Of a stretch of 12,718 nucleotides of DNA, positions 1-5,811 are shown one piece after another (position 1 is the first letter of the stretch; the number at the start of each line of letters is the position of its first letter). The stretch covers positions 1-12,718 of the forward strand of contig CAKUEI010000046.1 of assembly GCA_934646175.1 (NCBI GenBank), given 5' to 3'. Source of the stretch: an uncultured Oscillospiraceae bacterium (GTDB lineage Bacteria > Bacillota > Clostridia > Oscillospirales > Oscillospiraceae). The notes beneath the pieces were generated by a model. That model searched no databases. It was not told where the DNA came from and saw only the letters and a program-made list of their open reading frames with translations. Both the position numbers and the translations under genes were made by a program.

Positions 1-637
1 GGAGGAACAACCGGCGGAGGCGCCGGAAATGATGCAGGAGACCTTTGCCCCAGAGGAGGAACCGAAGACGGCGGAACCCTGGCGCGTAGCGGGCGAGGTA
101 TTTGACACCTACATCATTGTGGAGCAGGGGGACACGGTGCTGCTGATCGACAAGCACGCCGCCCATGAGCGGATGAACTTCGACCGCATGAAGGCGGAAG
201 GGTATGTGCCCATGGTGCAGCAGCTTTTGACACCGGTGGTGTTCACGCCCCCTGCCGAGGAGGGCGAGGCCCTCATGGAGCAGCGTGAGCTGCTTCATGA
301 GTTCGGCTTTGACGCGGAGCCCTTCGGCGACGGGGCCATCATTGTCCACCAGGCGCCCTTCGACGTGGATGCCGGGGACGTGGAGGGCGTGCTGTGCGAG
401 CTGGGGGAGGCCCTTTTGCAGGGCGGAAAGCCCGATCCCGCGGCGGCGCGGGACACTCTGCTGCACTCCATGGCCTGCAAGGCGGCCATCAAGGGCGGCC
501 AGAAAACCGGCAGTGCGGAACTTTACCGCGTGGCCCGGGAGGTCATGAGCGGCGCTGTGAAATACTGCCCCCACGGGCGGCCGGTGGCAACGGAGCTGAC
601 GAAGGGGCAGCTGGAGAAGCGGTTTAAGAGAACGTAA
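1..637 (+). CDS. mutL: DNA mismatch repair endonuclease MutL, C-terminal part (5' partial)
   Basis: The frame is open from base 2 to the TAA at 635-637, giving 211 residues; the N-terminal ATPase half lies outside the window. MutL couples mismatch recognition by MutS to strand incision. The metal-binding endonuclease signature is visible as DKHAAHER at 149-172. It is followed by QQLLTP at 218-235, which fits the QxxLxP beta-clamp-binding consensus and sits where the Bacillus MutL clamp motif sits. The later endonuclease motifs ACKAAIKGG, CPHGRP and the terminal QLEKRFKR are all present, so this is the nicking type of MutL rather than the E. coli type. The full signature usually reads DQHAxxExxxxE; here Gln is Lys and the last Glu is Asp. 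miaA follows 144 bases downstream, the common mutL-miaA-hfq order. The family is certain; the start cannot be seen. Confidence 0.95.
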   Translation, partial: EEQPAEAPEMMQETFAPEEEPKTAEPWRVAGEVFDTYIIVEQGDTVLLIDKHAAHERMNFDRMKAEGYVPMVQQLLTPVVFTPPAEEGEALMEQRELLHEFGFDAEPFGDGAIIVHQAPFDVDAGDVEGVLCELGEALLQGGKPDPAAARDTLLHSMACKAAIKGGQKTGSAELYRVAREVMSGAVKYCPHGRPVATELTKGQLEKRFKRT

Positions 638-704
638 TTTCACCGCGAATGCGGCGTACAAGCGTTTTGGACCGAAGGCACAAACCCTTGGCGCGGTGGT
701 AATT
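636..704. repeat. Imperfect inverted repeat in the mutL-miaA gap
   Basis: CACCGCG at 641-647 is matched exactly by CGCGGTG at 692-698. AATT at 636-639 and 701-704 extends the arms after a small bulge. The spacer is about 44 bases. The left arm overlaps the mutL stop codon. No T-run follows, so it is not a classic intrinsic terminator. A second, very short GC palindrome (CGGCGC at 743-748, GCGCCG at 751-756) lies just before the miaA ribosome site. I see no convincing promoter in 638-781, so miaA may be read from mutL. The function is unknown and the arms could be chance in GC-rich DNA. Confidence 0.35.
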
Positions 705-781
705 CACTTCTCCTGAAGCAAAATGAGATCCGGGCCCCCCGGCGGCGCTTGCGCCGATGGGGAGAGAAAGGGGGTGCGTGT

Positions 782-1720
782 ATGCCACCGAAAATTTTAG
801 TGATCTGCGGGCCCACGGCCACAGGAAAAACAAAGCTTGCAGTGGAGTTGGCTTTGCGCTATGATGGCGAAGTGGTTTCCGCGGACTCCATGCAAATCTA
901 TTGCCGGATGGACATCGGCACAGCAAAGCCCACGGCGGAGGAGATGCGCGGCGTGCCCCATCACATGCTGGACGTGGTGGAGCCGGAGGAAAATTTCTCC
1001 GTAGCGCGGTATGTGGAGTTGGCGTCCCGCTGTGTGGACGACATTTTGAGCAGGGGAAAGCTGCCCGTTGTGGCGGGCGGGACCGGACTTTATATCGACT
1101 CGCTGCTGTCCGGACGGAAATTCGCCGCCTTTACCGGAAAAACACGGGAAAGCTTGCAGCGCCGTGCGGAGACGGAAGGGATCGCAGCCCTCTATGAGGA
1201 GCTTATGCACATTGACCCGGAGCGGGCGGAAAAACTGCACCTTTCCGATGAAAAGCGTATTTTGCGGGCGCTGGAAATTTTCTATGAGACCGGGAAGACC
1301 ATGACACAGCACGACCGGGAGGACGCGCAGTGCCCCCCGCGGTATGAGGCGGCCACCATCGCCCTCTCCTTCCGGGAGCGGGAGGATCTGCGCACACGGA
1401 TCGACCGGCGGGTGGATGAGATGATGGAGGCGGGACTTGTGGATGAGGTGCGGGCGCTTTTGGAAAGCGGCGTTCCCCCGGAGTGTACCGCCATGCAGGC
1501 CATCGGATACAAGGAGTTGACCGGGGCTGTGCTGGGAAACGGCGACCTTGCCGCCGCGGTGGACGAGGTGAAGCTGCGTTCCCGCCAGTACGCCAAGCGG
1601 CAACTCACATGGTTTAAGCGCAGCGAAACAGCAAAGTGGATCCTGTGGGGCAGGAAACCGGATTTTTCCTGCGCGGTACAGGATTCGACAAAATTCTTGA
1701 AGGAATCAGGGTTAGGATAA
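782..1720 (+). CDS. miaA: tRNA dimethylallyltransferase MiaA
   Basis: This enzyme transfers a dimethylallyl group to N6 of A37 in tRNAs that read UNN codons, the first step toward ms2i6A, in the cytoplasm. The product is 312 residues, normal for the family. Visible motifs are the P-loop GPTATGKT (residues 10-17), the conserved DSMQIY stretch with the probable catalytic Asp35, DIGTAKP, and GGTGLYI (99-105). The C-terminal part holds the conserved AIGYKE and RQYAKRQLTWF motifs. I chose ATG 782 because AAAGGGGG lies just upstream and the protein then begins directly before the first beta strand. An in-frame TTG at 749 would add 11 unconserved residues. hfq follows after 32 bases with no terminator between, so the two are probably cotranscribed, as in many bacteria. 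Confidence 0.96.
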   Translation: MPPKILVICGPTATGKTKLAVELALRYDGEVVSADSMQIYCRMDIGTAKPTAEEMRGVPHHMLDVVEPEENFSVARYVELASRCVDDILSRGKLPVVAGGTGLYIDSLLSGRKFAAFTGKTRESLQRRAETEGIAALYEELMHIDPERAEKLHLSDEKRILRALEIFYETGKTMTQHDREDAQCPPRYEAATIALSFREREDLRTRIDRRVDEMMEAGLVDEVRALLESGVPPECTAMQAIGYKELTGAVLGNGDLAAAVDEVKLRSRQYAKRQLTWFKRSETAKWILWGRKPDFSCAVQDSTKFLKESGLG

Positions 1721-1752
1721 GGGCACCAAACAGAAAAAGGAGTGTGCCCTAC

Positions 1753-1980
1753 ATGCAGAAAACAGAGATGAATTCCCTTCAGGAGCAGTTCCTGAGCGGC
1801 GCGGAACAGGACGGAAGAGGTGTGACGGTGTTTCTGATGAATGGCTATCAGCTGAAAGGAAAGCTGGTCTGTCACGATACCTTTGCGGTGGTCCTGATGA
1901 CAGAGGGGAAACAGCAGATGATCTATAAGCACGCCATTTCGACTATTGTGCCGGAGCGGCCGATTGAAATCGAAATGTGA
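1753..1980 (+). CDS. hfq: RNA chaperone Hfq
   Basis: Hfq is a hexameric Sm-like protein that binds small RNAs and A-rich or U-rich mRNA sites. The 75-residue product carries an Sm1-like VFLMNGYQLKGKL segment and the Sm2 signature YKHAISTIVP, with the Tyr-Lys-His triplet that lines the proximal RNA-binding face. The N-terminal LQEQFL corresponds to the usual LQDxFL start of the fold. The ATG at 1753 is preceded by AAAAAGGAG ending at 1742, a good ribosome site with 10-base spacing. The frame is open further upstream into miaA, but that part shows no Hfq similarity. The acidic or disordered tail of proteobacterial Hfq is absent, as is typical of Firmicutes. Its position directly after miaA supports the call. 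Confidence 0.96.
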   Translation: MQKTEMNSLQEQFLSGAEQDGRGVTVFLMNGYQLKGKLVCHDTFAVVLMTEGKQQMIYKHAISTIVPERPIEIEM

Positions 1981-2008
1981 CAGAAAAACGCCTGCGCTCG
2001 TCGGCCCC

Positions 2009-2128
2009 AACCCATTTCTTGAAAAGAAACGGGTTTGACCCAAAGAAATTTGCAGCGGCGGTTTGGCTGTACTTCTTATGCCCGGCGAGCAAAGACGGGA
2101 CGGGTCAACGTGTTATTCGGCGCGCAGC
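2009..2128. repeat. Interspersed intergenic repeat, copy 1
   Basis: This starts 28 bases after the hfq stop and matches 9132-9251. By eye the first 48 bases are identical, the next 51 differ at eight positions with no gap, and a weaker tail ends in a shared CGGCGCG(C/T)AGC. The left end folds as a hairpin: AACCCATTTCTT (2009-2020) and AAGAAACGGGTT (2024-2035) pair over 12 positions with one mismatch and a GAA loop. TGACCC at 2036-2041 can pair with GGGTCA at 2102-2107, closing the rest of the element. Both copies have the same orientation relative to neighbouring genes. It encodes no transposase. The likely class is a small nonautonomous repeat or a structured RNA element of the host genome. 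Confidence 0.8.
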
Positions 2129-2168
2129 GCCTCGCCGCTTGAGACCTTTGTGACACGAGCGGCAGGCG
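2128..2168. other. GC-rich hairpin upstream of the HlyD-like gene
   Basis: CGCCT plus GCCGCT (2128-2132, 2134-2139) can pair with AGCGGC plus AGGCG (2158-2168). This makes an 11-bp stem with one bulged C and an 18-base loop. It begins where the repeat copy ends. There is no T-run after it, so termination is doubtful. The remaining bases to 2243 hold the ribosome site of the next gene (GAGGTG at 2230-2235) and no convincing promoter. Confidence 0.4.
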
Positions 2169-2243
2169 GGGAGAAAACCGCGTCCCCTTGGAGGACGACA
2201 ACAGTTAGAGTCTACAAGAGATAGAAAAAGAGGTGACAAGGCG

Positions 2244-3464
2244 GTGAAACCGGGAACGACGGCCACGCGGGCGGTGATGCTGGTGCTGTTTATCGGTGTG
2301 GTGCTGTATTTCGGCATTTACGCCTTTCAGAGCACGCAGGAGCCTTTCTCCACCACGTACGCCTACAGCTACACGGTGAGCGACGGCGTGGAGGCTACGG
2401 GCCTGCTGGTGCGGCAGGAGTCGGTACTGCCCGCTCAGAGCGGCATTGTGAATCTGGTGGCCGCCGAGGGCGAAAAGGTGGGCAAAAACCAGCGGGTGGC
2501 CGTGATTTATCAGAGCACCTCCGCCCAGGAACGGGCACAGGAGATCACCGCGCTGGAGCTGCAGGCGGAACAGTTGGAATACGCCCTGAACGGCACCGGC
2601 AGCGGCAGCACGGCGGCCAAGCTGGACAGCACCATCATCGGCGACATGGTGACTCTGCGGGGCAGCGCCGGGCAGCACAACCTCACCAATCTGGAGGATC
2701 AGGTGCTGGAGCTGAAAAGCAATATCCTGAAGCGGGAGTACGCCGCCGGGGAGGGGGACGCCGCCGCCCTGGCGGAAGAGCTGGGGCAGCTGAAAAACCG
2801 CCTTTCCTCCCTGCGTGCCCAGTCCGGACAGGATACGCGGGCGGTGCTGGCACCCCAGTCCGGCGTGTTTTCTGCCCGGGCGGACGGGTATGAGAGCCTT
2901 GCCACCCCGGAAAATATCTTCTCCCTGACGCCCTCCGGCCTGGATGAGCTGATGGCCATAGGCGAAAAGGACACGGACGCGCTGGGCAAGCTCATCACCA
3001 ACTCCCGCTGGTATTTCGTGACGACCTTGAAAGAAGACGAGGCCCAGCGGCTGACAGAGGGGAATCTGGTGACCGTCCGGTTCTCCCGGGACTGGTCCGG
3101 CGACGTGAGTATGCGGGTGGAGTCCATTTCGGACGCCCAGGACGGACGGGTGACGGTGATCTTCTCATCCACCCGGTCGCTGGCGGACACCACGCTGCTG
3201 CGGCGGCAGACAGTGGACATCATTTTCAAGGAAACGAGAGGCGTCCGCGTGCCTAAGGAGGCATTGCGGGTGCGGGAGGACGGAACGCCGGGGGTCTATT
3301 GCGTGGTGGGCCAGCAGGCGGAGTTCAAAGAGGCACAGGTGCTGGCGGAAGGCAGCGATTACTATGTGCTGAAAGCGGCAGTGGACGACAAGACGAGCCT
3401 GAGAGCGGGGGACGAGATCATCGTACAGGCCTCCGGCTTGTTTGAGGGCAAAGTGGTTCGATAA
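2244..3464 (+). CDS. Membrane-anchored HlyD-like (membrane-fusion-type) protein of unknown role
   Basis: The 406-residue product begins with a short basic end and one hydrophobic segment (about residues 10-28) that works as a signal anchor, so most of it lies outside the membrane. Then comes a split biotinyl-lipoyl-like region: first half with the LLVRQESVLPAQSGIVN stretch, second half around the APQSGVFSARADGYESL stretch. Between them is a helical section rich in Glu, Leu and Gln. Beta-rich segments follow, ending near IVQASGLFEGKVVR. This is the layout of periplasmic-adaptor proteins of efflux systems, but no ABC or RND permease is encoded nearby. The GTG at 2244 has GAGGTG eight bases upstream. 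yggS follows after 18 bases, so it is likely in one operon with the division genes. The fold class is fairly sure; the function is not known. Confidence 0.8.
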   Translation: MKPGTTATRAVMLVLFIGVVLYFGIYAFQSTQEPFSTTYAYSYTVSDGVEATGLLVRQESVLPAQSGIVNLVAAEGEKVGKNQRVAVIYQSTSAQERAQEITALELQAEQLEYALNGTGSGSTAAKLDSTIIGDMVTLRGSAGQHNLTNLEDQVLELKSNILKREYAAGEGDAAALAEELGQLKNRLSSLRAQSGQDTRAVLAPQSGVFSARADGYESLATPENIFSLTPSGLDELMAIGEKDTDALGKLITNSRWYFVTTLKEDEAQRLTEGNLVTVRFSRDWSGDVSMRVESISDAQDGRVTVIFSSTRSLADTTLLRRQTVDIIFKETRGVRVPKEALRVREDGTPGVYCVVGQQAEFKEAQVLAEGSDYYVLKAAVDDKTSLRAGDEIIVQASGLFEGKVVR

Positions 3465-3482
3465 AGAAAGAAGGAAACGGAC

Positions 3483-4220
3483 ATGTCCACATTGGAAGAA
3501 AGGATCCGGTCAGTGCAGGAGCGCATTCGGACTGCGGCGGAAAACTGTGGCCGCTCGGCAGACGGGATCACGCTGGTGGCCGCCACAAAGGTGCAGACCT
3601 CGGACACCATCCGGGAGGCCATCCGGGACGGCGTCCGGGTATGCGGCGAAAATCGGGTGCAGGAGCTGATGGACCATTGGGAGGACGGCGCCTATGACGG
3701 CGCGGAGCTTCATTTCATCGGACGGCTCCAGACCAACAAGGTCAAGTACATTGTGGGAAAGGTATCGCTTATTCACTCAGTGGATTCGGTGAAGCTGCTG
3801 GAGGAGATCGGCAAGCGGGCCGGAAAGCTGGGGATCATCCAGGACATCCTGCTGGAGGTGAACATCGGCCGGGAGGAGAGCAAGGGCGGATTTCTGCCTG
3901 AAGAGCTTCCCACCGCGGTGCGGAAAGCCCGGGAAGCGGAGGGCGTCCGGCTGCGGGGCCTGATGGCCATCCCGCCGGTTTCCACAGCTCCCGGGGGAAA
4001 TTGTGGATTTTTTGCGGAAATGAAGCGACTTTTTGTTGACATAAGAACGCAAATCAACGATAATGAAAGTAATATAGACTGCCTTTCCATGGGTATGAGC
4101 GGCGACTTTGAGGACGCGATCCGCGCGGGCGCCACCATGGTGCGCGTGGGGACGGCCCTGTTCGGGCCGCGCCCGCCCAGAAAAGACGGGCCGGATACCG
4201 CAAAAACCAACGAAAGATAA
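3483..4220 (+). CDS. yggS: PLP-binding pyridoxal phosphate homeostasis protein (YggS/YlmE family)
   Basis: This single-domain alanine-racemase-like TIM barrel binds pyridoxal 5'-phosphate and keeps the free cofactor pool in balance; it has no established catalytic reaction. The 245-residue product carries the family motifs in order: VAATKVQ with the PLP-binding Lys36, GENRVQE, HFIGRLQTNKVKYI, IHSVDS, EVNIG, GLMAIPP, and the C-terminal phosphate-binding region SMGMSGDFEDAIRAGATMVRVGTALFG. ATG 3483 follows AAGGA at 3471-3475. The last 15 or so residues form a Pro/Lys-rich tail beyond the barrel. It sits immediately before sepF, as ylmE does in Bacillus. The stretch at about 4018-4082 is unusually AT-rich with rare codons (ATA, AGA, AGT) and holds a promoter-like sequence. 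Confidence 0.95.
   Translation: MSTLEERIRSVQERIRTAAENCGRSADGITLVAATKVQTSDTIREAIRDGVRVCGENRVQELMDHWEDGAYDGAELHFIGRLQTNKVKYIVGKVSLIHSVDSVKLLEEIGKRAGKLGIIQDILLEVNIGREESKGGFLPEELPTAVRKAREAEGVRLRGLMAIPPVSTAPGGNCGFFAEMKRLFVDIRTQINDNESNIDCLSMGMSGDFEDAIRAGATMVRVGTALFGPRPPRKDGPDTAKTNER
4036..4064 (+). promoter_or_regulatory. Candidate promoter inside yggS, reading toward sepF
   Basis: TTGACA at 4036-4041 and GATAAT at 4059-4064 are separated by exactly 17 bases, an 11 of 12 match to the sigma-70/SigA consensus. It lies in a locally AT-rich patch of an otherwise GC-rich gene, which suggests selection for the DNA sequence. Transcription would start near 4071, about 170 bases before the sepF ATG, letting sepF and perhaps divIVA be expressed apart from the upstream genes. 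This rests on sequence only. Confidence 0.65.
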
Positions 4221-4241
4221 CTTACAGGGGGAATGGAAACC

Positions 4242-4718
4242 ATGGGATTTCTGGATGAACTGAAGCGCCTGGCGCATCCTTATGAAGACGAGGACGAAGA
4301 GTTTGAGGAAGAGGATCTGAACGATTTCGAGCCTGTTTCCCGCAGCGAACGCCGTGAAAAGCCCGCGGTGCGCGAGAGCGCCCCGATGGAACTGGAAAGC
4401 AATGCCCGCCGCAGCAACAAGGTGGTGAACATTCACACCACCACTCAGCTGCAGGTTGTCCTGGTAAAGCCTGACCGGTTCGAGAACGCCTCGGAGATCG
4501 CGGATCATCTGCGTGATAAGCGCACAGTGGTGCTGAACCTGGAGTCCACCAATAAGGAGATCGCCCGGCGGCTGCTGGACTTCCTGTCCGGCGTGGCCTA
4601 TGCAAACGAGGGCAAAATCAAAAAGGTGGCCATCTCCACTTACATCATCACGCCCTATAACGTGGATATCCTGGGTGACCTCATCGACGAGTTGGAAAAC
4701 AACGGGATGTATTTCTGA
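4242..4718 (+). CDS. sepF: Cell division protein SepF
   Basis: SepF binds the C-terminal tail of FtsZ, polymerises into arcs and tethers the Z-ring to the membrane. The 158-residue product has an N-terminal MGFLDELKRL segment that fits the short amphipathic membrane helix. A very acidic linker follows (about residues 14-35). The SepF core runs from about residue 60 to 140, including VVLVKPDRFENASEIADHL, the LNLES strand and LLDFLSGVAYANEGKIKKV with the conserved glycine used in dimer packing. I prefer ATG 4242 to the in-frame ATG at 4233: the GGGGG ribosome site at 4227-4231 is one base from the latter but ten from the former, and only the later start gives the usual MGxxDxxK beginning. It follows yggS directly, as ylmF follows ylmE in Bacillus. 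Confidence 0.95.
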   Translation: MGFLDELKRLAHPYEDEDEEFEEEDLNDFEPVSRSERREKPAVRESAPMELESNARRSNKVVNIHTTTQLQVVLVKPDRFENASEIADHLRDKRTVVLNLESTNKEIARRLLDFLSGVAYANEGKIKKVAISTYIITPYNVDILGDLIDELENNGMYF

Positions 4719-4757
4719 TCGAAGCGTGAGCATAGCCGCGTCGGCAGGACGAGAGAA

Positions 4758-4790
4758 CGCCGATGGTAGGAGTGCCAGGCGGCATCGGCG
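4758..4790. other. Hairpin between sepF and divIVA
   Basis: CGCCGATG at 4758-4765 pairs perfectly with CATCGGCG at 4783-4790 across a 17-base loop, and TGCC/GGCA (4773-4776, 4781-4784) offers an alternative inner stem. There is no T-run, so it is not an obvious terminator. Bases just before it (GGACGAGAGAACGCCG, from 4748) resemble 9075-9090 at 15 of 16 positions. Its GATGGTAGG core recurs at 9295-9303, hinting at membership of the repeat modules in this genome. The 127-base gap otherwise holds the strong divIVA ribosome site AGGAGG (4832-4837). Confidence 0.45.
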
Positions 4791-4845
4791 CAGACTTCTG
4801 AGCTTTGCAAGCAAACAAGAAATATATAGATGAGGAGGGATCCGT

Positions 4846-5586
4846 ATGCTGACACCGCAGGAGGTTTCGGAGCGGTCCTTTGCAAAAGCGTCGTTCGGCG
4901 GGTACAACATGAGCATGGTGGATGATTTCCTCGATGTGCTCACGGCGGACTACACGGCACTATACAACGAAAACGCCGTGCTGAAAAGCAAGATGAAGGT
5001 TCTGGTGGACAAGGTGGAGGAATACCGCTCCACAGAGGAAGCCATGCGGAAGGCGCTGCTGACGGCGCAGCGGTTTGCCGACGAGATGGTGGCCGAGGCC
5101 AAAAGCAAGAAGGAAGAGCTGCTGAAAGAGGCGGAGGCGGAATCCGCCCGGCGGATGCAGGAGCTGAAGCAGCAGCAGGCCGACGAAGAGGCCAAGCTGG
5201 CTGCCGCCCGGAAGGCTACGGCGGATTTTGCCGCCGCGGTGAAGAAGGAACTGGCCAAAGAAGCCGATTTCCTCAGCCATCTGGACGAGATGTCTGCGCC
5301 CGAAAAGAAGGAAGCCGCGGTGCAGTCCACGGTGATCGACATCGAGCAGACCATGCAGCAGATTGTGGAAAAGGAGATCCGCGCGGCGAAGAGCGCCCCG
5401 GCGGCCCCTGCGGAAGACGAGAAGGACATGGAGGATACGGTGGACTTCTCGGAGCTGTTCCGGAAGGACGACGGCAAGACGGAAGCGCCTGCGCCGCAGC
5501 CGGAGAAGGAAGAGGAGAAGCCTGCGGGGCGCAGCCGGATCGATTTCTCCAATCTGCAGTTTGGCGACGACTACGAAATGGAATAA
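4846..5586 (+). CDS. divIVA: DivIVA-domain cell division/polarity protein
   Basis: DivIVA proteins sense negative membrane curvature at poles and septa and recruit division or growth partners. The 246-residue product opens with the DivIVA lipid-binding domain: TPQEV, then the SFAKASFGGYNMSMVDDFLD stretch, the counterpart of FxxxxxGYxxxxVDxFL. A long coiled coil follows, from about residue 40 to 145, rich in Glu, Lys, Ala and Gln. The C-terminal third is low-complexity and acidic, with Pro/Ala-rich spacers. It contains two related short motifs, VDFSELF (199-205) and IDFSNLQF (232-239), the second almost at the C-terminus. ATG 4846 follows AGGAGG at 4832-4837. In Bacillus the ylmG and ylmH genes lie between sepF and divIVA; they are absent here. 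A strong terminator follows the gene. Confidence 0.92.
   Translation: MLTPQEVSERSFAKASFGGYNMSMVDDFLDVLTADYTALYNENAVLKSKMKVLVDKVEEYRSTEEAMRKALLTAQRFADEMVAEAKSKKEELLKEAEAESARRMQELKQQQADEEAKLAAARKATADFAAAVKKELAKEADFLSHLDEMSAPEKKEAAVQSTVIDIEQTMQQIVEKEIRAAKSAPAAPAEDEKDMEDTVDFSELFRKDDGKTEAPAPQPEKEEEKPAGRSRIDFSNLQFGDDYEME
5440..5562 (+). other. Twin short motifs in the DivIVA C-terminal tail
   Basis: The encoded tail has V-D-F-S-E-L-F at 5440-5460 and I-D-F-S-N-L-Q-F at 5539-5562, separated by a Pro/Glu/Lys-rich linker. Both share a hydrophobic residue, Asp-Phe-Ser, one residue, Leu and a later Phe. Such duplicated aromatic-acidic patches in a disordered tail look like docking motifs for a partner protein. 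The function is inferred from pattern only. Confidence 0.5.
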
Positions 5587-5609
5587 ATTTGGCGCTTGAA
5601 AACCAGACC

Positions 5610-5642
5610 AGCCGCGGCAGGAAACTGCTGCGGCTGTTTTTT
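5610..5642 (+). terminator. Intrinsic terminator of divIVA
   Basis: AGCCGCGGCAG (5610-5620) and CTGCTGCGGCT (5625-5635) form an 11-bp stem with one G-U pair and a GAAA tetraloop, followed by six T residues at 5637-5642. It lies 24 bases after the divIVA stop. This separates the division genes from the ileS transcription unit. Confidence 0.93.
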
Positions 5643-5673
5643 GATGTGACCGGGTTCCGCTGCGACGGGACGG

Positions 5674-5701
5674 GGGGAACGTTGCCCTATTCGGGCGGCG
5701 C
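5674..5701. repeat. 28-base GC-rich hairpin module, copy 1
   Basis: This block matches 9103-9130 at 25 of 28 positions: GGGGAACGTTGCCCT, three variable bases, then CGGGCGGCGC. GCCC (5684-5687) and GGGC (5693-5696) form a stem, and all three differences (ATT here, GCG there) fall in its loop. In the other copy the module directly precedes the long repeat; here it precedes a different structured block. It seems to be a component of mosaic intergenic elements. Confidence 0.6.
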
Positions 5702-5703
5702 CC

Positions 5704-5774
5704 CGTCGGCCCAAACTGTATATCGTTCGCTTTCCTCTGGGAGAGGAAAACTCGTTCATTTCGTTGTGCCGACG
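5704..5774. other. Closed structured block of unknown function upstream of the ileS promoter
   Basis: CGTCGGC (5704-5710) and GCCGACG (5768-5774) are exact inverse complements and would close the block. Inside, TTTCCTCT (5731-5738) and AGAGGAAA (5742-5749) form a perfect 8-bp hairpin with a GGG loop. The block ends two bases before the TTGACA of the ileS promoter. No open reading frame of note and no T-run. It may be an intergenic repeat, a small RNA or a protein-binding site; nothing in the window decides this. Confidence 0.45.
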
Positions 5775-5776
5775 AC

Positions 5777-5805
5777 TTGACAGGTCCGAAAAAAACAGAT
5801 AAGAT
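5777..5805 (+). promoter_or_regulatory. Promoter of the ileS T-box transcript
   Basis: TTGACA at 5777-5782 and TAAGAT at 5800-5805 with a 17-base spacer. A start near 5812 would place the 5' end just before the T-box Stem I. The perfect -35 and the position support the call. Confidence 0.85.
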
Positions 5806-5811
5806 AGGGAC

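Noticed and set aside
1651..1671. CAGGAAA/TTTCCTG inverted repeat near the miaA end as a regulatory hairpin for hfq
   Set aside because: It lies inside the miaA coding region, is only 7 bp, and has no T-run or promoter context, so chance is likely.
2188..2218. TTGGAG followed by TCTACA as a promoter for the HlyD-like gene
   Set aside because: The -10 matches the consensus at only about half its positions, too weak to call.
4805..4828. TTGCAA and TATATA upstream of divIVA as a promoter
   Set aside because: The spacer is only 12 bases, too short for a SigA-type promoter, and no better -35 is found at a proper distance.
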